Positions 53,473-62,338 of a stretch of DNA of 64,000 nt are shown here, piece by piece. Numbering within the stretch: position 1 is the stretch's first letter; every line of letters starts with the position of its first letter. This DNA is from JAKFFN01 sp036675025 (lineage in GTDB: Bacteria; Sumerlaeota; Sumerlaeia; Sumerlaeales; Sumerlaeaceae): the NCBI GenBank assembly GCA_036675025.1, contig JAKFFN010000101.1, positions 25,813 to 89,812 of the forward strand. The letters are read 5' to 3'. Both the position numbers and the translations under genes were made by a program. Under the pieces are notes generated by a model. It was not told the DNA's origin. It ran no database searches and saw only the letters and a program-made list of their open reading frames with translations.

Positions 53473-53845
53473 CGGATCCATCCTTCGCAGTCAAATTTTC
53501 AATCTTGGCCAGCAGACGTGTGAGGTGAATAGGTTTTGTTTCATACTCATCACAGCCAACCTCAAGAGCTCTTGCTTTGTCCTCAGAAAGCGCATGAGCA
53601 CTTAATCCAATTACAGGAATAGAACGGGTCAGCTCGTTATTCTTCAGACGCCGCGTAGCTTCCCATCCATCGATTACTGGCAGGTTCATATCCATCAGGA
53701 TAATATCCGGGTTGTCTGTCTCGGCTAGTTGAATTCCCCGCAATCCGTCTGTAGCAACCAGGATTTCGAATCCAAGCCGGTCAAGCCTTCTCCTCAACAT
53801 ATCAAGGTTAAGCTCGTTATCTTCTACCAGTAATACCCGGGTCAT
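53438..53845 (-). CDS. Single-domain response regulator (DivK/CheY type)
   Basis: A 135-residue stand-alone receiver. RVLLVEDNELN supplies the acidic pocket, ILMDMNLPVIDGWE the phospho-acceptor Asp near 53, GLSAHA the switch Ser/Thr site, and YETKPI the conserved Lys. The pattern NELNLDMLRRRL and MNLPVIDG resembles DivK-like regulators. I place the start at ATG 53845; the longer frame upstream encodes a hydrophobic stretch that does not belong to a receiver. It overlaps the hybrid kinase gene, its probable phospho-partner. Its C-terminus extends past the domain with an acidic, Pro-containing tail of about 15 residues. Confidence 0.92.
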   Translation of the reverse strand: MTRVLLVEDNELNLDMLRRRLDRLGFEILVATDGLRGIQLAETDNPDIILMDMNLPVIDGWEATRRLKNNELTRSIPVIGLSAHALSEDKARALEVGCDEYETKPIHLTRLLAKIENLTAKDGSDENGDRPPAGS

Positions 53846-54055
53846 TCTCGTAAGCACCTTCACGTCTGCGGCTCGTTTTTCACATGCTCTCGCTCCGTCA
53901 TGTATACACGAAGCTATAAAACATATTAAAAACAGGGAAATAAGCAGATATGAGGTTGGCCGGTAACGGATGATCCTGATTAAACATTGCACGAAAATGC
54001 ACAGCTATTCGATGGCAAGTTATGCCCGCGCCCACTTTAGCCTACGGACAAAACA

Positions 54056-56740
54056 ATGTACCAGAACCCCAGTAAAACCATAGAGTTCCAGCTGGATTTA
54101 AATCCGGAGCACAGGCGCGAGTTCCTGGCCGAGTGCAACCGCAGCCTTCAGACCGCCCGCGAAAAGCAGTCGGAATACATATCTGAACGTAAAGGCCGTA
54201 TCGCCGCCAGGGAGTTCAGCAACGCCATTGATACTATGCTGCGCGCCATGTGTGAGTGGCTTGTAGCAAATTCCCCCACCAGCACCAATATTACCTCGCG
54301 CATCGCTATCGTGGCGCAAGGCGGTTATGGCCGCGGGCAGATGAACCCGTTTTCTGACATCGACCTGCTGATCCTGATGCCAGATAACCCGAGCCCCGGT
54401 GAGCAGGCGTTTGTAAAAAGCCTACTTTACCTGCTCTGGGATCTTAATAAAGTGGAACTGGGCCACGCAACGAAGCGCGTGAACGAAGCTACCGAGTGCG
54501 TAGGGCAGGATCTTGATTCCACCACCGCGCTGCTGGAATTGCGTACGCTTTTTGGAAGTGACGCGATGGTAGAGAAAGTCCGCAAGAAAGTCGCCAGCCT
54601 TGTCCGTGGCTCCTATGAAAAATGGTTTGTCGTCAGCAAGCTGAACGAAAGTCGAAACCGCAAAGAGAAGTTTGGCGGTTCTATTTACCTGCTGGAACCA
54701 AACGTAAAAGAAGGCGAAGGCGGCTTGCGTGATATCCACTCGCTCAAATGGCTGAGCTACGCCCTCCTCGATTCAAGCGATCTTGATGTTCTCGTGCAGC
54801 GCGACGTTCTGCAACAGTCTGAACTGGAAGCCCTTGGCGAGGCCATGGATTATCTCCTGAGCGTACGCACTGCCCTTCATCTATCTGAAGCCCGTAAAAT
54901 AGATGCACTCGCCTTTACCAAGCAACCGCTGGTTGCGCAGGCGCTCGGGTATGAATCAGACACAATCCTTCTCGCTGAAGAGAAGATGATGAAGGATTAT
55001 TATCTGCATGCCCGCTTCATCGACCGATACAGCCTGAAAGCTACGCGAAATATTACCGCGAAATCTCACAAACTGGTGGGCGGTGTCCTTGATGCCATGC
55101 GCCGCAAATCTCTCAACGACGTTTATTTTATACGTGGCGGTGTGCTGTTTCAAAAGCGGCCGGACGCCAGCTGGTTTCGTAAAGATCCCACGCGCGTAAT
55201 GGAAGCGTTTCGAACTGCGGTCCTCGCTGGTGTGCAGCTTAGCGAAGATTTGAAGCAGACCCTTGAAGACTGCCATGATGTAACAGACACGGAAGCTTTC
55301 CGCACCAGCCCACGCTGCCGCGATCTTTTTATGGAAATTATGGCGCAGAAATCCGGCGCAGGCCCTACTCTCCATGCCATGCATGAGACGGGAATTCTGG
55401 CTGACTACATGCCGGAATTCCGAAAGCTCTTTTGTCTCGTCCGCATTGACCATTACCACCGCTACACCGTGGATGAGCACCTCATTAAGACTCTTTACGA
55501 ACTGGAAGACCTGTACCAGACGGGCGCAGAACAACGGCCGGAATTGGCAGATGAAGCCCGTCAGGTAAAACGATATGATCTGCTGAACCTCTCACTTCTG
55601 CTCCACGATATCGGCAAGGGAGAGGGCCATGGTCACGTGCTTCGCGGTGCAGTTATTTCGCAGAAGATGACGCAGCGGATGGGGCTTCCGCCTGAAGACC
55701 AGGAAGTTGTGCGCCAGCTGATCCTGCAGCATCTGAAAATGGTCCATATTTCTCAGCGCCGCGATCTCGAAGATCCACACGTAATTGCAGAAATGGCCGG
55801 CACTGTGCCGGACCTGGAGCTTCTGCGCATGCTCTACATCCTTACCTATTGCGATACCCGCGCCGTTGGGCCTGGTGCATGGAGCGACTGGAAGGGCATG
55901 CTTCTATCAGATCTGTACCGAAAAACCGTTCTCTACCTGCAAGGGACTAACCCCATCCCACCCATGGATGAAGCCGCACGCGAGAAACTGCAGGATGATG
56001 TAAGATCCGAAGCGCCCGCTTCAATAACAGACACCGAAATTTCCCAGTTCCTTAACAACGCCTCGCCCAAATACCTTACTACCCTTCCTCCTGCAAAAAT
56101 CGTTCGCCATATCGAACTGCAGAAAAGCACCAACGACGAAAACCCGGTAGCATGGCACATAGACGATTCGCACGGTCTCAACTACACAGAAATCACCACT
56201 GTCGGCGCCGATGTACGGGGGCTTCTCAGCATGCTTTGCGGCGCCCTCTCCAGCAAGGATATTAACATCCTGTCGCTGCAGGCGTTTTCCACTAAAGACG
56301 GATTTGCCATTGATGTGTTCCAGGTAACGGATTTGCGCGGCAACCCACTCCCCCATGGCATGCGGCTCGACAGGGTAAAGCAGGAACTAACGAGCGTACT
56401 GCAGAAAAAGAAAACCGCAGCCCAGGCTTTTCCTATTCGCAAGCGTCCCCAAAGCATCGGCCGCGATGTGGCCGTGGTAAAACCCATGCAGGTAATCCTC
56501 AACAACGACGAAAACCCGGACTATACGATACTCGAAGTAAAAGCCTACGACCGCCCTGGCCTGCTCTACGACATTACGAGCGTTTGTAACGAACAGGGGT
56601 ATTACATCCACCTTGCCATGATCACCACTGAGGCGTATCGGGTTGTCGATGTGTTCTACATCACTGATCTTGAGTTCAACAAACTGAGCCTTGCCCAGAC
56701 AAAAAAACTCCGCGTGAGCCTTGAGGAAATCCTTGCGTGA
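54056..56740 (+). CDS. glnD: [Protein-PII] uridylyltransferase/uridylyl-removing enzyme
   Basis: The nitrogen-status sensor that adds UMP to, or removes it from, PII. It is 894 residues with the full order: a nucleotidyltransferase domain (GGYGRGQMNPFSDIDLLIL, Asp101 and Asp103), a GlnE/GlnD linker region, an HD domain with LLLHDIGKGEGHGH (His-Asp near 516-517), and two C-terminal ACT domains for glutamine at about 700-780 and 818-894. The segment GPGAWSDWK between HD and ACT is conserved in the family. The ATG at 54056 lies after a 210-base gap. PII (glnB) and glutamine synthetase genes are not near. All catalytic sites look intact. Confidence 0.95.
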   Translation: MYQNPSKTIEFQLDLNPEHRREFLAECNRSLQTAREKQSEYISERKGRIAAREFSNAIDTMLRAMCEWLVANSPTSTNITSRIAIVAQGGYGRGQMNPFSDIDLLILMPDNPSPGEQAFVKSLLYLLWDLNKVELGHATKRVNEATECVGQDLDSTTALLELRTLFGSDAMVEKVRKKVASLVRGSYEKWFVVSKLNESRNRKEKFGGSIYLLEPNVKEGEGGLRDIHSLKWLSYALLDSSDLDVLVQRDVLQQSELEALGEAMDYLLSVRTALHLSEARKIDALAFTKQPLVAQALGYESDTILLAEEKMMKDYYLHARFIDRYSLKATRNITAKSHKLVGGVLDAMRRKSLNDVYFIRGGVLFQKRPDASWFRKDPTRVMEAFRTAVLAGVQLSEDLKQTLEDCHDVTDTEAFRTSPRCRDLFMEIMAQKSGAGPTLHAMHETGILADYMPEFRKLFCLVRIDHYHRYTVDEHLIKTLYELEDLYQTGAEQRPELADEARQVKRYDLLNLSLLLHDIGKGEGHGHVLRGAVISQKMTQRMGLPPEDQEVVRQLILQHLKMVHISQRRDLEDPHVIAEMAGTVPDLELLRMLYILTYCDTRAVGPGAWSDWKGMLLSDLYRKTVLYLQGTNPIPPMDEAAREKLQDDVRSEAPASITDTEISQFLNNASPKYLTTLPPAKIVRHIELQKSTNDENPVAWHIDDSHGLNYTEITTVGADVRGLLSMLCGALSSKDINILSLQAFSTKDGFAIDVFQVTDLRGNPLPHGMRLDRVKQELTSVLQKKKTAAQAFPIRKRPQSIGRDVAVVKPMQVILNNDENPDYTILEVKAYDRPGLLYDITSVCNEQGYYIHLAMITTEAYRVVDVFYITDLEFNKLSLAQTKKLRVSLEEILA

Positions 56741-56761
56741 CCAGACACCGCTTCTCTTCGC

Positions 56762-57778
56762 TTAACTGATGGTCTTGCGCCCGCCGTACATCTTCTCGTA
56801 ATATTCCTGGTAGGCGCCACTGGTCACATTATCCAGCCATTCGCCGTTGGTGCGATACCAGTCTACGGTATCTTTGAGACCCTGCTCAAACACGACCTTA
56901 GGCTCCCACCCGATCTCTTCCCTGATCAGGGTAAAATCCATGGCGTAGCGACGATCATGTCCCTTGCGGTCGGTCACGTGCTTGATGAGACTCTCCGGCT
57001 GCTGCGTGTACTCCAGGATGAGGCGTACAACCTCCAGGTTTGCCCGTTCGGCATCGCCGCCCATGTTATACACCGCTCCAGGCTTCCCCTCCAGCGCCGC
57101 CTGCCATACGCCGCGTGCATGATCCGCCACGTGAATCCAGTCGCGAACATACAGGCCGTCACCATACACGGGAATATCCTTACCCTGCAGCGCATTGAGA
57201 ATCGTCAACGGAATCAGCTTTTCAGGAAACTGGTATGGCCCGTAATTGTTCGAGCAGCGCGTGATGACAGTTTCCATGCCATGGGTGTGATGCGCAGCCA
57301 TAACCAGGTGGTCCGCTGAGGCTTTGCTTGCGCTGTAGGGACTCCGCGGCGACAGCGGCGTCGTTTCCATAAACTGACCGTCTTCACCCAGTGAACCGTA
57401 AACTTCATCTGTGCTTACCTGGATGAAACGTGAGATCCCGGCCCGCCGCGCGGCATCCAGCAGGGCTTGCGTGCCCAATACGTTCGTCCGCAGAAACGCC
57501 GACGCATCCTCAATGCTTCGGTCAACGTGACTCTCCGCCGCGAAATTAACAATGAGGTCGAAAGAGTTATCGATGAGATCCGCCACAGCAGAGCTATCGG
57601 CAATATCGCCTTTAACAAAAGTATAGCCAGTGTGATTCTCGACACCCCGAAGGTTCTCCGGATTACCCGCATACGTCAGCAGGTCAAGGTTCACAATCTG
57701 CATATCCCGGCTTTGCAATCCCTGCCGGATAAACTCCGAGCCGATAAAGCCGCAACCACCTGTAACAAGGCATTTCAT
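56762..57778 (-). CDS. rfbB: dTDP-glucose 4,6-dehydratase
   Basis: An extended short-chain dehydrogenase that makes dTDP-4-keto-6-deoxyglucose, the entry to rhamnose and other deoxysugars of surface polysaccharides. It is 338 residues. TGGCGFIGSEF is the NAD-binding Rossmann motif, FAAESHVDRSI and VSTDEVYGSL (with the catalytic Thr-Asp-Glu) are family signatures, and YSASKASAD gives the YxxxK pair. NNYGPYQFPEKLIPL and YGDGLYVRDWIHV are also diagnostic. I use ATG 57778; an ATG four codons upstream is possible. The other rml genes (rfbA, rfbC, rfbD) are not adjacent, so the pathway is scattered. Confidence 0.95.
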   Translation of the reverse strand: MKCLVTGGCGFIGSEFIRQGLQSRDMQIVNLDLLTYAGNPENLRGVENHTGYTFVKGDIADSSAVADLIDNSFDLIVNFAAESHVDRSIEDASAFLRTNVLGTQALLDAARRAGISRFIQVSTDEVYGSLGEDGQFMETTPLSPRSPYSASKASADHLVMAAHHTHGMETVITRCSNNYGPYQFPEKLIPLTILNALQGKDIPVYGDGLYVRDWIHVADHARGVWQAALEGKPGAVYNMGGDAERANLEVVRLILEYTQQPESLIKHVTDRKGHDRRYAMDFTLIREEIGWEPKVVFEQGLKDTVDWYRTNGEWLDNVTSGAYQEYYEKMYGGRKTIS

Positions 57779-57923
57779 AACTGATCTCATCTCTCTACTA
57801 AAACTAATCGCTCGGCAAACAGGCTGCAGCGCAACAATTTGCAGATTCCTGTTGCCAATACTTCAGGCCTAAGGCAATTGAATTAACTGCCAACTGAATT
57901 TGAGTTTTTTGCGGGTCCGGCTT

Positions 57924-58433
57924 ATGGCTATTGAGGTTTACTCAGAAAATTTTATTGTAGATGGCGTCGAGTTTAGCATTGAACTGACGGGTGATAGTCG
58001 CGGGCTTACAGCCTGCCGGCTGGAAGAAAAACCCGGGCACGTCCAGAAACATGTCTCCAACTCAAATTTGCGCGAAGCCGCCCAACAACTCCGGCAATAC
58101 TTCGAGGGTAACACCCGGGAGTTCCAGGTTAAACTGGCGCCGGATGGCACCCGATTTCAGCAGGAAGTATGGAAAGCCACCAGCACGATTCCACCGGGAG
58201 AACTGAGAAGTTACTCATGGCTGGCCCGGGAGGTCGGCAGCCCCAAGGCGGTACGCGCCGTGGCCCAGGCGTTGGGCGCCAATCCCCTGCTGCTTTTTGT
58301 CCCGTGTCATCGCGTGGTTCGCAGTAATGGGGAACTTGGTGGCTTTTCCTGTGGCATCCAGTGGAAGATCCTCCTCTTAAAACATGAAGGCGTCACACCC
58401 GACCAGCAGCAACTCTCACTCGCCTGCCGCTAA
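57924..58433 (+). CDS. ogt: Methylated-DNA-[protein]-cysteine S-methyltransferase
   Basis: A suicide DNA-repair protein that removes O6-alkyl groups from guanine. It is 169 residues, standard for Ogt. The active site LLLFVPCHRVVRSNG has Cys128, FQQEVWKATSTIPPGE and SYSWLAREVGSPKAVRAV form the helix-turn-helix, and GGFSCGIQWKILLLKHEG ends it. The N-terminal domain (about 1-75) is poorly conserved, as usual. The ATG at 57924 is chosen over a TTG eight codons earlier. Divergent from rfbB. No adaptive-response regulator (Ada) is fused or adjacent. Confidence 0.94.
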   Translation: MAIEVYSENFIVDGVEFSIELTGDSRGLTACRLEEKPGHVQKHVSNSNLREAAQQLRQYFEGNTREFQVKLAPDGTRFQQEVWKATSTIPPGELRSYSWLAREVGSPKAVRAVAQALGANPLLLFVPCHRVVRSNGELGGFSCGIQWKILLLKHEGVTPDQQQLSLACR

Positions 58434-58510
58434 AGCCCGTTCTTGTTTCTCAGCGGATTTTGTCACTTTTAACTTGTATTTTGACCAAGCGTCTCATCCC
58501 ATGCGTTGCC

Positions 58511-59191
58511 ATGAACGTTCGCTTGCTGACTGCTATTTTTGCTGGTGCCACATTGGCAACCGCTACGACTTCTTTTGCCCAGGTTACTTCTGCCCAGCAG
58601 ACTGGTTTCCTGCAGGACTACCATCGCCTTGGTCACGTGGGCGGTGTGCCTCTCGAACAGATCTGGATTAATCCGGCGTTCGACATCCGCGCCTACCGCA
58701 CTCTCTACATCGCCCCCACGCGCATTGATCCTTCGGCTTACTATCGGAACCCGCAGATGGATCATGCTATTGCCACTCAGATCAGTCAACACCTGCAGAA
58801 CTCACTGACCGTTAATCTCCAGGGCGCCGGTATCTTTCAGTTTGTCTCCGACGATGCCTACTTCAGCGCCAAACGTCCGCAAGCTCTTACGCTAGAAACT
58901 CGCATTACAGAAATCTACAGCGGAGACCCCGAGCAGCGCTACAACAAAGGCTTCGGTGCCGGCCATACGATCATCCAGATCGAGGGCAAAATCATCGAAA
59001 ACCGCACCTGCCGAACGCTGGTAGAGTTTGCGGACCGCCGCATTCATCCGGGTGACGCGCTTATCATCGGCCGCCAGAAAAGCGCCGACAGTAGATACCT
59101 GATCACCCTGGACACCAACGGCATACTGCGCGGCATTGTGCAGGCATTCATCTATCTGCGTGAGCAAGGCCCGCCGGCAAACCAGCGCTGA
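58511..59191 (+). CDS. Exported DUF3313-like protein
   Basis: A 226-residue exported protein. A signal peptide (about 1-23, MNVRLLTAIFAGATLATA and on to FAQ) is followed by TGFLQDYHRLGHVGG and an IWINPAFDIRAYRTLYIAPT strand, which match the DUF3313 pattern of a FLxDY start and a Y-P-x core. The protein ends with a conserved-looking GIVQAFIYLREQG. There is no lipobox, unlike most family members, which are lipoproteins. Function unknown. The ATG at 58511 follows a TTG-rich stretch; a start 17 codons earlier would break the signal peptide. A strong terminator follows. Confidence 0.75.
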   Translation: MNVRLLTAIFAGATLATATTSFAQVTSAQQTGFLQDYHRLGHVGGVPLEQIWINPAFDIRAYRTLYIAPTRIDPSAYYRNPQMDHAIATQISQHLQNSLTVNLQGAGIFQFVSDDAYFSAKRPQALTLETRITEIYSGDPEQRYNKGFGAGHTIIQIEGKIIENRTCRTLVEFADRRIHPGDALIIGRQKSADSRYLITLDTNGILRGIVQAFIYLREQGPPANQR

Positions 59192-59219
59192 TATCTACAA
59201 ATCAACTTCCTCATGAGAG

Positions 59220-59258
59220 AAGAGGCACAAGACCAACCGGTTCTTGTGCCTCTTTTTA
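59220..59258 (+). terminator. Rho-independent terminator of the DUF3313-like gene
   Basis: A 12-base perfect stem AAGAGGCACAAG (59220-59231) with CTTGTGCCTCTT (59243-59254) around an 11-base loop, running into TCTTTTT. It is 28 bases after the stop at 59191. Confidence 0.93.
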
Positions 59259-59381
59259 AAAGGAGGCCCATCATGGCCAGAAACAAATTTTAGGGAAACT
59301 GTCCCGTGTTTTGAGGGGGGACATATCGCGTTACTTTGTGTGTTTTTTGCGCCCCTTTTGGTGCTTCTTGTGGTTCAGCTT
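59259..59381. other. Spacer with perfect ribosome site and six-codon frame, then T-rich repeat text
   Basis: After the terminator, AAAAGGAGG (59258-59266) stands six bases before ATG 59273, which opens MARNKF and stops at TAG 59291-59293. This is a perfect start signal with almost no product, perhaps a gene remnant or a leader peptide. Then GTCCC and GGGAC arms around 59303-59322 could pair, and 59335-59375 holds T-rich text (GTTTTTTGCGCCCCTTTTGG) similar to 22140-22175. Confidence 0.4.
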
Positions 59382-60173
59382 CTAAGAATTTGAGCCCGAC
59401 CCGATTACCTGCTCCAGGAAAGCTTTCATAGCCTGCCAGCTTTCTTTATCAGCTTTTTCATTATACGCAGCGCCCTTGCTTACGTCGCTACCCGCACCGG
59501 GATTGGTAAACGCGTGCACGGCACCCGGATAAGCCACGAAATCCAGATCTGCGTTCGCCTTTTGCATTTCCTGCTTAAAAGCCGTGACCTGGGCCGGAGG
59601 CACATGGGGATCATCTGCCCCATGCAGCACAAGCACCTTTGGCCTTACCGTCTCACTGGTCGTTCCGTCTCCCGGGTCCAGCCCACCATGAAAACTCACA
59701 ACGCCTTTAACCGGCGCGTTCATGCGCGCCAGTTCCAGTACTCCCGTACCCCCGAAACAATACCCAATGGCAGCCACATTGTCTTTGTCCACCCCTGGCT
59801 GGGCCTTGAGCTGCCGCAGGGCCGCCATGGCGCGCCGCCTCATCATTTTGCGGTTTCCCTTCACTTCGCCAGACCATTGCCCCGCCTGTTTAGAGTCTTT
59901 GGTGACCTTCCCGTCCCCATACATGTCAGCCACAAATGCCACATAACCCAGATCCGCCAGCATCCGCGCGCGGCTCGTCACATAGTCATTCATGCCCCAG
60001 TACTCTGGAATCACCAGCACTCCCGGCTTTTCAGCGCTGATAGAAGTATCACGCGCAACTACGCCTTTAAACTCTTTGTCGCCAATGCGATAAGTCACCT
60101 GCTGCGTCTCCACAGCCGCCGCAGCCAATCCGCCGGCCAGCATACACGCTGCCATAAGCACCACTGATTTCAT
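59382..60173 (-). CDS. Exported dienelactone hydrolase-family protein
   Basis: An alpha/beta hydrolase of 263 residues with a signal peptide (about 1-19, ending LAAAAV). The nucleophile elbow is GYCFGG with Cys139, a Cys-Asp-His triad as in dienelactone hydrolases. LHGADDPHVPP gives the Asp and YPGAVHAFTNP the His. The core opens with GVLVIPEYWGMNDYV, typical of the family. The ATG at 60173 has GGAGG five bases upstream; the frame open further upstream is rejected. It would hydrolyse lactones or esters in the periplasm; the substrate is unknown. Nothing adjacent suggests an aromatic degradation pathway. Confidence 0.92.
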   Translation of the reverse strand: MKSVVLMAACMLAGGLAAAAVETQQVTYRIGDKEFKGVVARDTSISAEKPGVLVIPEYWGMNDYVTSRARMLADLGYVAFVADMYGDGKVTKDSKQAGQWSGEVKGNRKMMRRRAMAALRQLKAQPGVDKDNVAAIGYCFGGTGVLELARMNAPVKGVVSFHGGLDPGDGTTSETVRPKVLVLHGADDPHVPPAQVTAFKQEMQKANADLDFVAYPGAVHAFTNPGAGSDVSKGAAYNEKADKESWQAMKAFLEQVIGSGSNS

Positions 60174-60367
60174 CTTTGCCTCCACGGATGTTCTAACCAA
60201 GGTTGATTTTACACAAACATCAGGACGTAGCCAACGCTGTTCCCGCCTGACTGCGTTTTCAAGGGCTAAAACTGACTCCGTTGCAGCAGTTCCCAACATA
60301 AAAACTCTTGAGCCCTTATCATCACCCCTTCCCCCTTTACCACTTAACATGCAAAAAAGGCGCCTAG

Positions 60368-61918
60368 ATGATCGACTCCCATCCCCTTGATACCCACCAT
60401 GAAGCCATGCTCACCCCCGGCGAACAGCGATTTGAACATATCCGCAAGCAGGTGGGATTGTGGCTTGGGCCAGTTCTGTTCATCTTATTAATGCTTTTTC
60501 CAATCCCCGGCCTTACCCCCGAAGCCGCCAAACTGGCCGCCGTACTCGCCCTTACGCTCACCTGGTGGATGTGTGAACCCGTCCCCATTCCCATAACAGC
60601 AATACTGGCTCCTGCCCTGTGCGTGATTCTTGGTATTGCAGGAGCAAAGGAACTTTTTGCGTCCTTCGGCGACCCCATCGTATTTCTCTTTATCGGAGGC
60701 TTCATCCTGGCCGAAGCAATGATGGTCCACGGGTTGGACCGCCGCATTGCGCTTGGCCTGCTGGGTATTGACTGGGTGGCGAACAGCGTCCCGCGCGTCT
60801 TTCTGGTCTTCGGCGCCATCGCTGCCTTTCTGAGCATGTGGCTAAGCAACACGGCAACTACCGCCATGATGGCGCCAATAGCCCTGGGTATTGTTGGAGA
60901 AATGGGTGAAATGCTTGCCCGCCAGAAGACTCCGACGTCCCAGCTCGACCACACCCGCTTGGCCACCGGACTCATGCTTATCCTTGCCTACGGCGCCAGC
61001 ATTGGCGGTCTCGGCACGCCCATCGGTACCCCGCCAAACCTAATCGGCATTGGCCTTATCCGTGATCAGCTGGCTGTGGATATTACCTTTGTTAATTGGA
61101 TGATGTTCGCCCTGCCCGCCGTTGTGGTTATGTTCCTGGCCCTGTACTTTATCATCCTTCTGATGTACCGGCCGACGATATCGAAAATCGAAGGCCTGGC
61201 TGAGTATCTAGAAGACCGTAAACAGAACCTTGGCCCGTGGACGCGCGGTCAGATCAACACGCTGGTGGCCTTTTTTACCGCCGTGGTGCTATGGGTGCTG
61301 CCTGGCGTGCTTGCCCTCCTGCCCGGCGAGGCCGTAGGCGCCTATGCTGATCGATATGACAAGATTATGCCCGAAGGCGTGGTCGCTGTAGTTGCCGCCG
61401 GGCTCCTGTTTCTACTGCCCATCAATATTCGAAATAACGAGTTCACCCTCACGTGGAAACAGGCTGTCCGGATTGACTGGGGAACGATCCTTCTTTTCGG
61501 CGGCGGTATCGCGCTTGGTAAGCTCGCCTTTTCCACCGGCCTGGCGGAACATGTAGGCCAGGGCATCCTGCAGGGAACCAATGTCTCAAGCCTCGGAATG
61601 ATCACCCTGCTCGCGATAATCTTTGGTATTTTCATCAGCGAAACCACAAGCAACACTGCTTCCGCTACAATGGTAATACCCGTAGCAATCAGTGTTGCCC
61701 AGGCCGCGAAGGTTGATGCCCTGGCCCCCGCTCTCGGTGCCTGCATGGGCGCCAGCTTCGGCTTTATGCTCCCCGTTTCCACACCGCCAAACGCTATCGT
61801 CTACGGCACGGGCTACGTCCCCATAACCCGGATGGTTAAAACCGGCCTGATATTCGACATCCTCGGAGCGGGCGTTATATGGGTTACGGTTATGACACTG
61901 AGTGGAATTTTGCGGTAG
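60368..61918 (+). CDS. SLC13/DASS-family divalent anion:Na+ symporter
   Basis: A 516-residue inner-membrane transporter for dicarboxylates, sulfate or similar anions. About 12 hydrophobic segments are seen. The two Ser-Asn-Thr motifs that bind substrate and sodium are present: LSNTATTAMM near residue 160 and TSNTASATMV near 428, each inside a re-entrant hairpin. GTPIGTPPNLI and VSTPPNAIVYGTG are the matching Pro-rich helix breaks. The order FLSMWLSNT to PTISKIEGLAEYLED is characteristic. A hydrophilic N-terminus of about 28 residues precedes the first helix. The ATG at 60368 lies after an AAAAAAGG site. Divergent from the dienelactone hydrolase. The exact substrate cannot be read from the sequence. 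Confidence 0.93.
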   Translation: MIDSHPLDTHHEAMLTPGEQRFEHIRKQVGLWLGPVLFILLMLFPIPGLTPEAAKLAAVLALTLTWWMCEPVPIPITAILAPALCVILGIAGAKELFASFGDPIVFLFIGGFILAEAMMVHGLDRRIALGLLGIDWVANSVPRVFLVFGAIAAFLSMWLSNTATTAMMAPIALGIVGEMGEMLARQKTPTSQLDHTRLATGLMLILAYGASIGGLGTPIGTPPNLIGIGLIRDQLAVDITFVNWMMFALPAVVVMFLALYFIILLMYRPTISKIEGLAEYLEDRKQNLGPWTRGQINTLVAFFTAVVLWVLPGVLALLPGEAVGAYADRYDKIMPEGVVAVVAAGLLFLLPINIRNNEFTLTWKQAVRIDWGTILLFGGGIALGKLAFSTGLAEHVGQGILQGTNVSSLGMITLLAIIFGIFISETTSNTASATMVIPVAISVAQAAKVDALAPALGACMGASFGFMLPVSTPPNAIVYGTGYVPITRMVKTGLIFDILGAGVIWVTVMTLSGILR

Positions 61919-61999
61919 TTATACGATGGTCCTGAAACGTTGAGTTAGACTTGCAACCTAGCGGTACATTATACTAAGTCAGCTCCAATGGATTTCTAA

Positions 62000-62299
62000 C
62001 TGCCCATATCAGATGCAGAAATTGCAATGTTCTGTAGACGCTGGAAGATCAAGGAACTTGCGGTCTTTGGCTCCGTCACTCGGGACGATTTTCGTCCTGA
62101 CAGTGATGTTGATATACTGGTAACCTTTGAACCAGCGTCACGCCCGACATTATTTGATATGGCAAACATGCACCAGGAACTGCAACAGATGTTAGGCAGA
62201 AAAGTCGACTTGCTGAGCCGCAACGGCGTAGAAAAAAGCCGTAACCCGATCAGGAAAAGAGCGATTCTCGAATCAGCGACAGTAGTCAATGTAGCGTGA
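62000..62299 (+). CDS. Orphan MNT-type minimal nucleotidyltransferase
   Basis: A 99-residue (or 90 from ATG 62027) nucleotidyltransferase of the MntA type. The signature GSVTRDDFRPDSDVDILVTF has the GS motif and the catalytic DxD. Upstream of ATG 62027 nine codons (LPISDAEIA) match the usual family N-terminus, and a TAA at 61997-61999 closes the frame just before them. So the natural start seems to be CTG at 62000, one base away from ATG. There is no HEPN-domain partner on either side, although such proteins normally form HEPN/MNT pairs. It is either an orphan or a decaying remnant. The final residues (RNPIRKRAILESATVVNV) are typical. Confidence 0.78.
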   Translation: MPISDAEIAMFCRRWKIKELAVFGSVTRDDFRPDSDVDILVTFEPASRPTLFDMANMHQELQQMLGRKVDLLSRNGVEKSRNPIRKRAILESATVVNVA

Positions 62300-62338
62300 C
62301 TCTGCTTACTTATAGATACAATCCCAGACTTCGCGGGC

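Noticed and set aside
62300..62338. HEPN partner for the MNT nucleotidyltransferase
   Set aside because: Only 39 bases remain before the next gene, and the upstream gap is too short as well.
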